Source of the DNA: Pyxidicoccus xibeiensis
Lineage (GTDB): Bacteria; Myxococcota; Myxococcia; Myxococcales; Myxococcaceae
Direction: 5' to 3'
DNA: 64,000 nucleotides
NCBI RefSeq assembly: GCF_024198175.1
Contig: NZ_JAJVKV010000005.1
Span: 1 to 64,000 of the forward strand
Positions 50,265 through 59,575 of the stretch are shown here, one piece after another. The notes beneath the pieces are model-generated. The model was not told where the DNA came from, did not search any database, and saw only the letters and a program-made list of their open reading frames with translations. Every line of letters begins with the position of its first letter. The first letter of the stretch is position 1. The position numbers were made by a program, and so were the translations under genes.

Positions 50265-50972
50265 TCAGTGGCAGCTCGGCGCGTTGCCTCCCGCGCCCAC
50301 CGCGCGGTAGATGAGCACCGCCGCCGCCACCAGCGGCACCGCGCGCTGGAGCACGAAGGTGGCCACCCGGGGCCGGTGCTTCCAGAGCCCCGCCTGCAGC
50401 TGTGCGCCCAGCAGCGCGGGCAGCCCTCCCAGCGCGAAGGCTCCCAGCACCAGCGCCCCACCGCCGAACGAGCCGCTCGCCAGCGCGGCACCGAAGACGC
50501 CGTAGAGCAACCCACACGGCAGGAGCGGCGTCACCGCACCCATTGCGCCCGCCCGGCCCGTCCACGAAAACTTTGCGCCCCAGCGCGCCACCACCCCCGC
50601 CACCTTGGAAAGGCCCGGCAGCGGCCGCAGGCGCTTGCCCACCTCCAGCGCCGAGGCCACCAGCGCCAGCGCCATCAGCCACGGCAGGTAGGGACGCGTC
50701 GACACCGCCAGGACGCTCGCCACGCCCCCTCCCAGCGCGCCCAGGGCCCCTCCCAGCAGCGCGTAGGACGCCACCCGCGCTCCCTGATAGGCGAGCACCG
50801 CCCGGCGCCGCTCCGGGCCGGGAACCGCTGGCAGCCCCGCGCACGCCAGCGGCCCGCACATGAGGAGGCAGTGCACGCTTCCCGTCAGCCCCACCGTCAG
50901 CGCACCCAGTGCGCCCGCCACCACGGCGGAGGAGGGCAGCAGGGCGGCAAGCACACTCGTTTCGGGCGTCAT
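50265..50972 (-). CDS. TauE/SafE-like membrane protein at the cbb3 cluster
   Basis: A 235-residue membrane protein with about six helices. It begins MTPETSVLAALLPSS and has LGALTVGLTGSVHCLLMCGPLACAGLP, a His-Cys segment typical of the CcoH-position sulfite exporter TauE/SafE-like proteins found next to cbb3 oxidase genes, and later AVTPLLPCGLLYGVFGAALASGS. These are thought to help copper or heme assembly of the oxidase, but this is not proved. It is divergent from ccoI, with only 49 bases between the two starts, so both promoters share the gap. A longer in-frame start lies inside ccoI and is rejected. Confidence 0.85.
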   Translation of the reverse strand: MTPETSVLAALLPSSAVVAGALGALTVGLTGSVHCLLMCGPLACAGLPAVPGPERRRAVLAYQGARVASYALLGGALGALGGGVASVLAVSTRPYLPWLMALALVASALEVGKRLRPLPGLSKVAGVVARWGAKFSWTGRAGAMGAVTPLLPCGLLYGVFGAALASGSFGGGALVLGAFALGGLPALLGAQLQAGLWKHRPRVATFVLQRAVPLVAAAVLIYRAVGAGGNAPSCH

Positions 50973-51021
50973 GCCCTCGCTGCTTCGCAACAGGCATGCC
51001 GTTCGCAAGGCGACACCTCGC

Positions 51022-53439
51022 ATGCCCGCCACCTCGCACAGGCCGTCCGTCTCCGACGCGTGCCTCCACTGCGGCAGCCCCATCCCCGTGGGCGCCGCGT
51101 CACCCGGCTTCTGCTGCGCGGGGTGCGAAGCCGTGCACGGCCTGCTGCGGGAGCAGGGGCTCACCCGCTACTACCAGCTCACCCAGGGCAGGGACGCCCC
51201 CGCCCCCGAGCCTCGCAAGGACCGGGGCTTCGCGTGGCTGGAGCCCCTGGTGACTCGCGCCGAGGCCGCCGCCGGGCCCGTGTGCGCGCTGGAGCTGGAC
51301 GTGCAGGGCATCCACTGCGCCGCCTGCGTCTGGCTGATGAACGAGCTGTTCCGCCGCCAGCCGGGCGGCGCCGGCCTCACCGTGGACCCGGCCCTGGGCA
51401 AGGTGCGCGTGCAGTGGCGGCGCGGCGCCTTCGACGTGCGCCGCTTCCTCGGCGCCGTGGAGGACTTCGGCTACCTCTTCGGCCCCAGCCGCAAGCACCC
51501 CGAGGCCGCCAGCCTGGACCTGCCCATCCGCCTGGGCATCTGCGCCGCGCTGACGATGAACGTGATGCTGTTCTCCGTCAGCTTCTATGTGGGGCTCACC
51601 CCCGCCGATGGCGACGTCTTTCGCCTCTTCACCGGGCTCAGCGTGGCCCTGTCCACCGCCGTCGTCCTCGTGGGCGGCTGGCCCTTCTTCCGCTCCGCCC
51701 TCCAGGGCCTGCGGCGCGGCGTGCCCCACCTGGACCTGCCCATCGCCCTGGGCATCCTCCTCGTGTTCGGCACGTCGCTCGTGCAGGCCCGCGGCGGCCG
51801 TGGCGACCTGGCCTACTTCGATACCCTCAACACCTTCGTCACCCTGATGCTCGTGGGCCGCTGGCTCCAGCAGCGCGTGCTGGAGCGCAACCGCCGCTTC
51901 CTCCTCGAGGACGATGGCGCGGAGGGGCTCTTCGTCCGCCGCGAGGAGGGGGAGCGCCTCGTCACCGTTCGCGCGCCGGAGGTGGGGGAGGGGGAGGTGC
52001 TCGTCATCGCTCCGGGCGACCTCGTCCCCGTGGACGCGGTGCTGCTCGACGCGGACGCGCGCATCTCCACCGACTGGATTACCGGCGAGCCCGGTGAGCG
52101 CGCCGTGGCCCGGGGCGGTGAGCTTCCCGCCGGCGCCTTCAATGCGGGCCGTGAGGCCGTGCGGGTCCGGGCGGCCCAGGCCTTCACCGACTCGCCCCTG
52201 GTGGCCCTGCTGCGCCGGGCGCCTCCCAGCTCGGGCGGGACGGCTTCGCACTCGCGCTTCTGGGAGCAGGTGTCCCGCCGGTGGGTGGCCACCGTGCTCT
52301 TCGTGTCCGCGCTGGGCCTCGCGCTCTGGTGGCCGGCCGGTCCCGACAAGGCGCTGGAGGTCGCCGTGGCGCTGCTGGTCGTCACCTGCCCGTGCGCCAT
52401 CGGCATCGCCACGCCGCTGGCGTACGAGCTGGTGCAGGCGCGCCTGCGCGGCGCCGGGTTCTTCGTGCGCAGCACCGACCTGCTGGACCGGCTGCCTCGC
52501 GTGCGGAAGGTCCTGTTCGACAAGACCGGGACGCTGACGCTCGGCCGGCTGGAGCTGGTGGACCGCGCCTCCTTGGAGCTGCTGGCGCCGGAGGCGCGGG
52601 ACGTGGCGTTCGACCTGGCCTCGCGCAGCAACCACCCCGCGAGCCGGTGCCTCACCTCCGCGCTCGCTCGCGTGGGGGCGCGTTTCTCTCCGGAGGCCCG
52701 CGTGACGGAGCTGCCGGGGCAGGGCGTCGAGCTGATGCGCGAGGGGGTCCGCTGGCGGCTGGGGCGCTCGGACTGGGCCCTGGCGGATGGGAGCGCGGCC
52801 GACAAGGTGGGGCCGGTGTTGTCTCGCGACGGCGGGCTCGTGGCCTCGTTCGCGCTGCGCGAGTCGGTGCGGCCCGACGCCCGCCGGGAGGTCCAGGCGC
52901 TCCAGGCGGAGGGGCTCGGCGTGTGGCTCATCTCCGGGGATGCCCCGGCGCGCGTCCACGCCCTGGCCGACTCGCTGGGCATTCCCACCGCCCACGCGCT
53001 GGGCGGCCAGCGCCCCGAGGACAAGGCGTCCACCGTGACGGCGCTGGACGCGGCGGACACGCTCTACCTGGGCGATGGCGTCAATGACAGCCTCGCCTTC
53101 GAGCGCGCCCTGTGCGCCGGCACGCCCGCCATCGACCGGCCGGTGCTGCCCGGCAAGAGCGACTTCTTCCTCCTGGGGGAGGGACTCTTCCCCATCCGCG
53201 AGGCCCTGCGCCTGGCGCCGCGGCTGCAGGTCATCGTGCGCCGGCTGCTCGTGCTGGCCGTGGCCTACAACGTCGTGGCCGTCACCGTGTGCCTCGCCGG
53301 GTGGATGACGCCGCTGCGCGCCGCCGTGGCCATGCCCGCCACCAGCCTGGCCACCGTCCTCTTCACCCTGTGGAGCCTGTCCGCCGCGCGCGAGCGCCCG
53401 GCCGTGGCCACCACGCCGCTGCGCGAGGTGCCCGCATGA
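51022..53439 (+). CDS. ccoI: CcoI, copper P-type ATPase for cbb3 oxidase assembly
   Basis: An 805-residue P1B-type ATPase. The N-terminus holds a cysteine-rich zinc-ribbon-like domain (CLHCGSPIPVGAASPGFCCAGCEAVHGLL), then a heavy-metal domain with GIHCAACVWLM. Membrane motif TCPCAIGIATP carries the CPC copper site, and the catalytic Asp is in FDKTGTLTLG. GDGVNDSLAFE closes the ATP domain. CcoI delivers copper across the membrane for CuB of the cbb3 oxidase. ATG 51022 is used; the frame is open upstream (ATG 50971 and 50860), but those would overlap the divergent TauE/SafE gene. ccoS follows by a four-base overlap. Confidence 0.92.
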   Translation: MPATSHRPSVSDACLHCGSPIPVGAASPGFCCAGCEAVHGLLREQGLTRYYQLTQGRDAPAPEPRKDRGFAWLEPLVTRAEAAAGPVCALELDVQGIHCAACVWLMNELFRRQPGGAGLTVDPALGKVRVQWRRGAFDVRRFLGAVEDFGYLFGPSRKHPEAASLDLPIRLGICAALTMNVMLFSVSFYVGLTPADGDVFRLFTGLSVALSTAVVLVGGWPFFRSALQGLRRGVPHLDLPIALGILLVFGTSLVQARGGRGDLAYFDTLNTFVTLMLVGRWLQQRVLERNRRFLLEDDGAEGLFVRREEGERLVTVRAPEVGEGEVLVIAPGDLVPVDAVLLDADARISTDWITGEPGERAVARGGELPAGAFNAGREAVRVRAAQAFTDSPLVALLRRAPPSSGGTASHSRFWEQVSRRWVATVLFVSALGLALWWPAGPDKALEVAVALLVVTCPCAIGIATPLAYELVQARLRGAGFFVRSTDLLDRLPRVRKVLFDKTGTLTLGRLELVDRASLELLAPEARDVAFDLASRSNHPASRCLTSALARVGARFSPEARVTELPGQGVELMREGVRWRLGRSDWALADGSAADKVGPVLSRDGGLVASFALRESVRPDARREVQALQAEGLGVWLISGDAPARVHALADSLGIPTAHALGGQRPEDKASTVTALDAADTLYLGDGVNDSLAFERALCAGTPAIDRPVLPGKSDFFLLGEGLFPIREALRLAPRLQVIVRRLLVLAVAYNVVAVTVCLAGWMTPLRAAVAMPATSLATVLFTLWSLSAARERPAVATTPLREVPA

Positions 53440-53615
53440 ATGTCCTCGTCCTCCAGGTCTTCGTCAGCCTGATGCTCGTCGCCAGCTCCGTCCTGCTGTT
53501 CGCCTACAGCGTGCGCCACAGGGACCACGAGCACGCCGACCGCCTCTCCCTCTTCCCGCTCGAGGACGACAGCGCCCGCCCGGCGCCCTCCGAGCCTCCG
53601 CCCTCCAAGGAGTGA
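53436..53615 (+). CDS. ccoS: CcoS, cbb3 oxidase maturation protein
   Basis: A 59-residue protein with one N-terminal helix (VLVLQVFVSLMLVASSVLLFAYSV) and the charged RHRDHEHADRLSLFPLEDD tail that marks CcoS. CcoS is needed to insert heme and copper into the CcoN subunit. Its ATG overlaps the ccoI stop in ATGA, and ccoNO begins five bases later. The tail is Pro/Ser/Glu-rich and longer than minimal. Confidence 0.9.
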   Translation: MNVLVLQVFVSLMLVASSVLLFAYSVRHRDHEHADRLSLFPLEDDSARPAPSEPPPSKE

Positions 53616-53619
53616 TTCC

Positions 53620-55977
53620 GTGCAACAGCAACGAATCATCTACGACGACACCACCGTCCGCCGCTTCATCCTGGCGTCGGTCCTGTTCGGCATCGTGGGT
53701 ATGGCCGTGGGCGCGCTGGTGGCCAGCCAGCTCGCGTGGTGGCAGGCCAACCTGAACCTGCCCTACACCACGTACTCCCGCCTGCGCCCGCTGCACACCA
53801 ACGCGGTCATCTTCGCCTTCGTCGGCAACATGATGTTCGCCGGCATCTACTACTCCACGCAGCGCCTGCTGAAGACCCGCATGGCGTCCGACGTGCTCTC
53901 CAAAATCCACTTCTGGGGCTGGCAGCTCATCATCGTCGCCGCCGCCATCACGCTCCCCCTGGGCATCACCACGTCCAAGGAGTACGCGGAGCTGGAGTGG
54001 CCCATCGACGTGGCCATCACCGTCATCTGGGTGGTCTTCGCCATCAACTTCTTCTGGACGCTGAAGAAGCGCAACGAGAAGAACCTCTACGTCGCCATCT
54101 GGTTCTACATCGCCACCATCGTCACCGTGGCGGTGCTGCACATCGTCAACAGCCTGGCGCTGCCGCTCGACGGGCTGAAGAGCTACTCCGTCTACGCGGG
54201 CGTGCAGGATGCCCTGGTGCAGTGGTGGTACGGCCACAACGCCGTCGCCTTCTTCCTCACCACGCCCATCCTGGGCATCATGTATTACTTCCTGCCCAAG
54301 GCAGCCGAGCGGCCCGTCTATTCCTACCGGCTGTCCATCATCCACTTCTGGGCCCTGGTCTTCATCTACATCTGGGCCGGCCCGCACCACCTGCTCTACA
54401 CCGCGCTGCCCGACTGGGCGCAGTCGCTGGGCATGATTTTCAGCGTCATGCTGTGGGCCCCCTCCTGGGGCGGCATGCTCAACGGCCTGCTCACCCTCAA
54501 GGGCGCCTGGCACAAGCTGCGCGAGGACCCCGTCCTCAAGTTCCTCATCGCGGGCGTCACCTTCTACGGCATGGCGACGTTCGAAGGGCCGCTGCTGTCC
54601 ATCAAGGTGGTGAGCGCGCTGGGGCACTACACCGACTGGATTGTCGGCCACGTGCACAGCGGCGCGCTGGGGTGGAACGGCTTCATGGCCGCCGGCATGT
54701 TCTACTGGCTGGTGCCCAGGCTGTACGGCACGAAGCTGTACTCGACGAAGGCCGCCGACGCGCACTTCTGGCTGGGGACGGTGGGCATCCTCCTCTACGC
54801 CGTCTCCATGTGGATTTCGGGCGTCACCCAGGGCCTCATGTGGCGCGCCCTCAACCCGGACGGCACGCTGCTCTACCCGAACTTCGTGGAGACGCTGCTC
54901 GCCATCCGGCCCATGTACTTCGTCCGCTTCGCGGGCGGCTCCATGTACCTGGTGGGCTTCATCATGATGGCGTGGAACCTGTGGAAGACGGCCCGCGCCG
55001 GCCAGCCCGTCAACGGCGAGGTCACCGTGGTGGTGGAGGACGCCGCCCCCGCGCCCGGGGCGGGCGCTCCGGTGCCCGGCTGGGTGCAGGTCGTCACCGG
55101 CCGGCCCCTGGTGTTCGCCCTGGCCATCATCACCGCGACACTCTTCCTCGGCTGGGCGAAGCCGGTGCGCGCGCTGGTGCTGATGGGCGGCATCATCGCC
55201 CTGGGCGAGTTCGCCTGGATTGTCACCCGGCGCGAGCGCGAGGCCGGCAAGCCGTCCTGGTTCGGCCTCATCGAGGGGCGGCCCCTGGCCTTCACCGTGC
55301 TGACGCTGGTGGCCATCCTCATCGGTGGGGTCGCCGAGCTGCTGCCCACCATCCTCATCAAGCAGGCCGTGCCCGCGCATGGCCAGGCGCAGCTGCCGTA
55401 CTCGCCGCTGGAGCTGCAGGGCAGAGACCTCTACGTGCGCGAGGGCTGCTACACCTGCCACTCGCAGATGATTCGCCCCTTCTTGGCGGAGACGCAGCGC
55501 TATGGCGACGTGTCCCGCGCGGAGGAGTTCCTCTATGACCACCCGTTCCAGTGGGGCAGCAAGCGCACCGGCCCGGACCTGCACCGGCTGGGCGGCAAGT
55601 ACCCCAACCTCTGGCACTACACGCACATGATGGACCCGCGGGCCACCAGCCCCGGCTCCAACATGCCCGCGTACCCGTGGCTGGCGGAGCGGCGCCTCAA
55701 GACGAAGGAGGCGCCCAAGAAGCTGGCGCTGATGCAGAAGCTGGGCGTGCCGTACAGCAACGCGGACGTGGACGGCGCAGAGGCCCGCCAGAAGACCCAG
55801 GCGGAGGGCATCACCGCGGACCTGGCCACGCAGGGTGTCACCGTGGCGTGGGACTCGGAGCTGGTGGCCCTCATCGCCTACCTGCAGCGCCTGGGGCGCG
55901 GCCCGCAGGACGTGCCCGCGGAGCCGGGCGGGCCGGCCACCGTGTCCGCCAATGACAGCCATGGAGGGAGCCGCTGA
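53620..55977 (+). CDS. ccoNO: Fused CcoN-CcoO subunit of cbb3 cytochrome c oxidase
   Basis: A 785-residue fusion of the catalytic CcoN and the cytochrome c subunit CcoO. The N-terminal part (to about residue 470) is the twelve-helix heme-copper core: LRPLHTNAVIFAFVGNMMFAG (heme b His), WWYGHNAVAFFLTTP with the CuB His, IWAGPHHLLYT (His pair for CuB) and IVGHVHSGALGWNG (heme ligands). A linker with two helices follows, then a CcoO-like domain with one heme c site, CYTCHSQMIRPF, at about residue 610 and MDPRATSPGSNMPAYPWL. Separate genes are usual; fused versions occur in some lineages. It reduces oxygen to water with high affinity. The GTG start has a gagtgatt region with weak ribosome site. 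Confidence 0.95.
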   Translation: MQQQRIIYDDTTVRRFILASVLFGIVGMAVGALVASQLAWWQANLNLPYTTYSRLRPLHTNAVIFAFVGNMMFAGIYYSTQRLLKTRMASDVLSKIHFWGWQLIIVAAAITLPLGITTSKEYAELEWPIDVAITVIWVVFAINFFWTLKKRNEKNLYVAIWFYIATIVTVAVLHIVNSLALPLDGLKSYSVYAGVQDALVQWWYGHNAVAFFLTTPILGIMYYFLPKAAERPVYSYRLSIIHFWALVFIYIWAGPHHLLYTALPDWAQSLGMIFSVMLWAPSWGGMLNGLLTLKGAWHKLREDPVLKFLIAGVTFYGMATFEGPLLSIKVVSALGHYTDWIVGHVHSGALGWNGFMAAGMFYWLVPRLYGTKLYSTKAADAHFWLGTVGILLYAVSMWISGVTQGLMWRALNPDGTLLYPNFVETLLAIRPMYFVRFAGGSMYLVGFIMMAWNLWKTARAGQPVNGEVTVVVEDAAPAPGAGAPVPGWVQVVTGRPLVFALAIITATLFLGWAKPVRALVLMGGIIALGEFAWIVTRREREAGKPSWFGLIEGRPLAFTVLTLVAILIGGVAELLPTILIKQAVPAHGQAQLPYSPLELQGRDLYVREGCYTCHSQMIRPFLAETQRYGDVSRAEEFLYDHPFQWGSKRTGPDLHRLGGKYPNLWHYTHMMDPRATSPGSNMPAYPWLAERRLKTKEAPKKLALMQKLGVPYSNADVDGAEARQKTQAEGITADLATQGVTVAWDSELVALIAYLQRLGRGPQDVPAEPGGPATVSANDSHGGSR

Positions 55978-56156
55978 TGTACAAGCAATTCTATCAGGGG
56001 ATGTCGCTCACCGAGCTGCCCCTCTTCGCGCTGTTCCTGTTCATCGTGGTGTTCCTCGGCGTCTGCGCGTGGGTGTTCGGCGTGCGGCGCAGCCAGGACT
56101 TCGACGCGCTCGCGCGCCTGCCCCTGGCCGAGCGGGGGGAGGGCGGTCATGAGTGA
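55977..56156 (+). CDS. ccoQ: CcoQ, small cbb3 oxidase subunit
   Basis: A 59-residue protein, too short for most gene finders. It begins MYKQFYQGMSLTELPLFALF, has a single helix (LFALFLFIVVFLGVCAWVF) and a charged tail (RRSQDFDALARLPLAERGEG), the classic CcoQ layout. The ATG overlaps the ccoNO stop by one base and the gene runs eight bases into ccoP. CcoQ helps stabilise the oxidase complex. Confidence 0.9.
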   Translation: MYKQFYQGMSLTELPLFALFLFIVVFLGVCAWVFGVRRSQDFDALARLPLAERGEGGHE

Positions 56157-56694
56157 GAAGGCCCCGCTGCACTACATCTATGACGGCATCGAGGAGCACG
56201 ACAACCACCTGCCGCGCTGGTGGCTGTTCCTCCTGTGGACGACCATCATCTTCGCCGCGGGCTACTGGTTCTGGTACCACGTGGCGGAGGTGTCCCCCGG
56301 ACAGGCCGGCGAGTACGCCGCCGAGGTCGCCGAGGTGGCCAGGCGCACCAGCGGCAACACGCCCGCGTCCGACGAGTCGCTGCTCGCGCTGGCGGCGGAC
56401 CCGACGGCGCTGGGCGGCGGCAAGGCCGTCTTCCAGTCCAACTGCGCGTCCTGCCACGGCGCCCAGGGCCAGGGGCTCATCGGCCCCAACCTGACGGACC
56501 CCTACTGGATGCACGGCGGCAAGCCCGTGGCCATCCACAAGGTGGTGGCCGACGGCGTGGTGTCCAAGGGCATGCCCGCGTGGGGACGCACGCTGGGCGC
56601 CGAGCGCGTCAAGGCCGTCACCGCGTACGTGCTGACGCTCAAGGGGACGAACGTCAAAGGCAAGGAACCGCAGGGCGAGCCCGAGCAGCCGTAG
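56149..56694 (+). CDS. ccoP: CcoP-like monoheme cytochrome c subunit of cbb3 oxidase
   Basis: A 181-residue protein with an N-terminal CcoP region (YIYDGIEEHDNHLPRWWLFLLW then a helix TTIIFAAGYWFWYHV), matching the FixP/CcoP signature that binds next to CcoN. Only one heme c site is present, CASCHGAQGQGL at about residue 99, with a candidate Met ligand in KGMPAWG; typical CcoP has two heme domains and is about 100 residues longer. The fold and operon position make the identity firm; the missing second heme is a real shortening. The C-terminus is Pro/Glu/Lys-rich. Start codon overlaps the end of ccoQ. Confidence 0.92.
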   Translation: MSEKAPLHYIYDGIEEHDNHLPRWWLFLLWTTIIFAAGYWFWYHVAEVSPGQAGEYAAEVAEVARRTSGNTPASDESLLALAADPTALGGGKAVFQSNCASCHGAQGQGLIGPNLTDPYWMHGGKPVAIHKVVADGVVSKGMPAWGRTLGAERVKAVTAYVLTLKGTNVKGKEPQGEPEQP

Positions 56695-56713
56695 CTCGGA
56701 GAGGGCGTGGAAC

Positions 56714-58132
56714 ATGGCGGTGGCACCGCGACAGGATGGGCCGCGAATCGACCAGCTCAGCTCCATCCGGGCGGATGGCTCGCGGCTGGCCATCCACCCG
56801 GCGGACGTGAAGGGGCGCTTCATCACCCGGCGGCGGTGGGTGTTCGCCGTGCTGATGGCCATCTACGTGGCGCTGCCGCTGGTGGACGTGGGTGGGCACC
56901 CGGCTGTCCACCTGGACGTGGTGGCGCGTCGCTTCTACCTCTTCGGAGGCACGTACAACGCGCAGGACTTCTGGCGCGTGCTGTTCCTGCTCACCACCGT
57001 GGGCTTCGGCCTGCTGTTCTTCACCGCGTGGCTGGGCCGCGTCTGGTGCGGTTGGGCCTGCCCGCAGACGGTGTTCCTGGAGGGCGTGTACCGGCCCATC
57101 GAGCGCTTCATCGACGGGCCCCGCGAGCGCCGGCTGAAGGTGGCCGGCACGCCGTGGACGCCGGCCCGGGTGGGCCGGGCGGTGCTCAAGCATGGCGCGT
57201 ACGCGGGCGTGTCGCTGCTCATCTCCCACGCGGCGCTGAGCCTCTTCGTGTCCGCCGGAGGCCTGGTGTCCATGGTGGCCGCGGGCCCGGCCGTGTCCCC
57301 GGTGGCCTTCGGCTGGGCAATGGCCGTCACCGGCGCGCTGTACTTCAACTACGCGTGGTTCCGGGAGCAGCTCTGCGTGGTGGTGTGCCCCTACGGCAGG
57401 CTCCAGTCCGCCATGCAGGACCGGGACTCGGTCATCATCGGCTACGACACGAAGCGCGGCGAGCCCCGGGGCCGGGTGGTGAAGCCGAAGCCCGGCGAGG
57501 TGCCCCCGCCGCGCGGCGACTGCGTGGACTGCTTCCGGTGCGTCGCCGTGTGCCCCACCGGCATCGACATCCGCAACGGCCTGCAGATGGACTGCCTGGC
57601 GTGCGCGCAGTGCGTGGACGCGTGCGACGGCGTCATGGACACGCTGGGCCGGCCGCGCGGGCTCATCCGGTATGACTCGCTCAAGGGGCTGGCCGGTGAG
57701 CCCCGGCGCGTCCTGCGGCCCCGGCTGGTGCTGTATGGCGCGCTGTTCGTGGCGGCCTTCGCGGGGCTCACCTTGAGCCTCGTGCGGCGCGTGCCCTTCG
57801 AGGCCAACCTGCTGCGCTTCCAGGGCATGCCGTACCTCGTGGAGGCGGGCACGGTGCGCAACCAGTTCGAGCTGCACCTGGTGAACAAGAACCCGGAGGA
57901 GACGACCTTCACCCTCCGCGTGGACAGCCCCGTGCCCGCGCAGGTGGTGGTGCCCCAGGCCCAGGTGACGCTCGCCTCCCTGGAGAGCTTCCGGGTTCCG
58001 CTGTTCATCACCGTGGCGCGCGAGCACCTGACGGCGCCGTTCTCCTTCACCGTGGAGGTGGCCGACTCGGCCTCCGGGGAGGTGAAGCGCATGGAGGCCC
58101 GCTTCCTGGGGCCGGGCCCCGCGCAGAGATGA
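56714..58132 (+). CDS. ccoG: CcoG, cbb3 oxidase accessory iron-sulfur protein
   Basis: A 472-residue membrane protein with five to six helices and two ferredoxin-like cysteine groups, CVDCFRCVAVCPTGIDIR and CLACAQCVDACDGVMD, near residues 270-310, plus WCGWACPQTVFLEGVYRPIE, all CcoG (RdxA/FixG) features. The C-terminal 150 residues form an Ig-like periplasmic domain. CcoG reduces copper for the oxidase in assembly. It begins 19 bases after ccoP, same strand. The gene is full length for the family. Confidence 0.94.
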   Translation: MAVAPRQDGPRIDQLSSIRADGSRLAIHPADVKGRFITRRRWVFAVLMAIYVALPLVDVGGHPAVHLDVVARRFYLFGGTYNAQDFWRVLFLLTTVGFGLLFFTAWLGRVWCGWACPQTVFLEGVYRPIERFIDGPRERRLKVAGTPWTPARVGRAVLKHGAYAGVSLLISHAALSLFVSAGGLVSMVAAGPAVSPVAFGWAMAVTGALYFNYAWFREQLCVVVCPYGRLQSAMQDRDSVIIGYDTKRGEPRGRVVKPKPGEVPPPRGDCVDCFRCVAVCPTGIDIRNGLQMDCLACAQCVDACDGVMDTLGRPRGLIRYDSLKGLAGEPRRVLRPRLVLYGALFVAAFAGLTLSLVRRVPFEANLLRFQGMPYLVEAGTVRNQFELHLVNKNPEETTFTLRVDSPVPAQVVVPQAQVTLASLESFRVPLFITVAREHLTAPFSFTVEVADSASGEVKRMEARFLGPGPAQR

Positions 58133-58210
58133 CGCTGGGGGCGGGGTGGGGCGCAGGAGTTGCGCGTCCCCGCCGCCGCCCCCGGGCCAGCCGCTGGCAC
58201 GGGGATTGGA

Positions 58211-59575
58211 ATGGAAGAGGGCGTGCTCATGCCCTCCGACGCGCTCCTGAGCCGGTACGACGTGTCCGGCCCCCGGTACACCAGCTATCCCACCGCGCCC
58301 GAGTGGCGGCCGGACTTCGGCCCCGACGCGCTCGCCGAGCGGCTGACGCTCGCCGGCACCCGGGACGGCTCGGAGCCCCTGTCCCTGTATGTCCACCTGC
58401 CGTTCTGCCGCAGCCTGTGCTGGTACTGCGGGTGCAACGTCGTCATCAGCAAGGACGCGGCCGCCGCGGAGCGCTACATCGACCACCTGGTGATGGAGCT
58501 GGACCTGGTGGCGGAGCGGCTGGGCCCCCGGCGCAGCCTGTCGCAGGTGCACTGGGGCGGCGGCACGCCGACGTTCCTGTCCGAGGCGCAGCTGGAGCGG
58601 CTGTGGACGGAGCTGACCCGCCGCTTCACCCCGCTGCCGGACGCGGAGGTGGCCATCGAGGTCCACCCCGCGCTGACGACACCCGGGCAGCTGTCGCTGC
58701 TGCGCAGGCTCGGCTTCAACCGCGTGTCCATGGGGCTGCAGGACTTCGACCCGCAGGTGCAGCAGGTGACCAACCGCCTGCAGACGCCGGAGCAGACGCG
58801 GGCGCTGCTGGAGCATGCGCGCGCGCTGGGCTTCACCGGCGTGAATTTCGACCTCATCTACGGCCTGCCACACCAGGACGCGGAGCGCTGGGCGCGCACG
58901 CTGGAGAAGGTGCTGGCGATGCGGCCGGACCGGCTGGCCGTCTACTCCTTCGCGTACATGCCGGAGAAGCTGAAGCACCAGCGGCGCATGCCCGCGGACG
59001 CCCTCCCCGCCGCCCGCACGAAGCTGGGGCTGTTCCTGGCGGCCTACGAGGCCTTCGTCACCGCGGGGTACCAGCCCATCGGCATGGACCACTTCGCCGT
59101 GCCGGAGGACGAGCTGGCCCGCGCCCTCTCGGAGCGCCGGCTGGGCCGCAACTTCCAGGGCTATACAGTGAAGGCCGCGTCGGACGTGGTGGCCCTGGGC
59201 AGCACCGGCATCAGCGACGTGGGCGGGGCGTATGCCCAGAACGTGCGCGCGCTGCCCGCGTACTACGCGCGCGTGGCGGGGGGGCGGCTGGCCACCGAGC
59301 GCGGCATCGTCCTCACCGGGGATGACCGGCGGCGGCGGGCCGTCATCACCCAGCTGATGTGCAACGCCTGGGTGGACCTGGGCGAGGACGGCGCGCGCTA
59401 CTTCGCGCCGGAGCTGGAGCGGCTGCGGGCCTTCGAGGAGGACGGGCTGGTGACGCGCTCCGGTACCCAGGTGGAGCTGACGCCCGTGGGCCGCCTCTTC
59501 GTGCGCAACGTGGCGATGGTGTTCGACGCCTACCTTTCCCGGGCCGAGCGGCCCCGCTTCTCGAGGACCGTATGA
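58211..59575 (+). CDS. hemN: HemN, oxygen-independent coproporphyrinogen III oxidase
   Basis: A 454-residue radical SAM enzyme that decarboxylates coproporphyrinogen III in heme synthesis without oxygen. The cluster motif CRSLCWYCGC (about residue 67) is in the usual HLPFCRSLCWYCGCN context, followed by YIDHLVMELDLVA, VHWGGGTPTFLS, RVSMGLQDFDPQVQQ and NFDLIYGLPHQD. The C-terminal HemN domain has ALGSTGISDVGGAYAQN. Location after the cbb3 cluster is common because the oxidase needs heme at low oxygen. ATG 58211 is used; an ATG at 58229 with gagg upstream is an alternative. hemerythrin overlaps its end by four bases. Confidence 0.94.
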   Translation: MEEGVLMPSDALLSRYDVSGPRYTSYPTAPEWRPDFGPDALAERLTLAGTRDGSEPLSLYVHLPFCRSLCWYCGCNVVISKDAAAAERYIDHLVMELDLVAERLGPRRSLSQVHWGGGTPTFLSEAQLERLWTELTRRFTPLPDAEVAIEVHPALTTPGQLSLLRRLGFNRVSMGLQDFDPQVQQVTNRLQTPEQTRALLEHARALGFTGVNFDLIYGLPHQDAERWARTLEKVLAMRPDRLAVYSFAYMPEKLKHQRRMPADALPAARTKLGLFLAAYEAFVTAGYQPIGMDHFAVPEDELARALSERRLGRNFQGYTVKAASDVVALGSTGISDVGGAYAQNVRALPAYYARVAGGRLATERGIVLTGDDRRRRAVITQLMCNAWVDLGEDGARYFAPELERLRAFEEDGLVTRSGTQVELTPVGRLFVRNVAMVFDAYLSRAERPRFSRTV

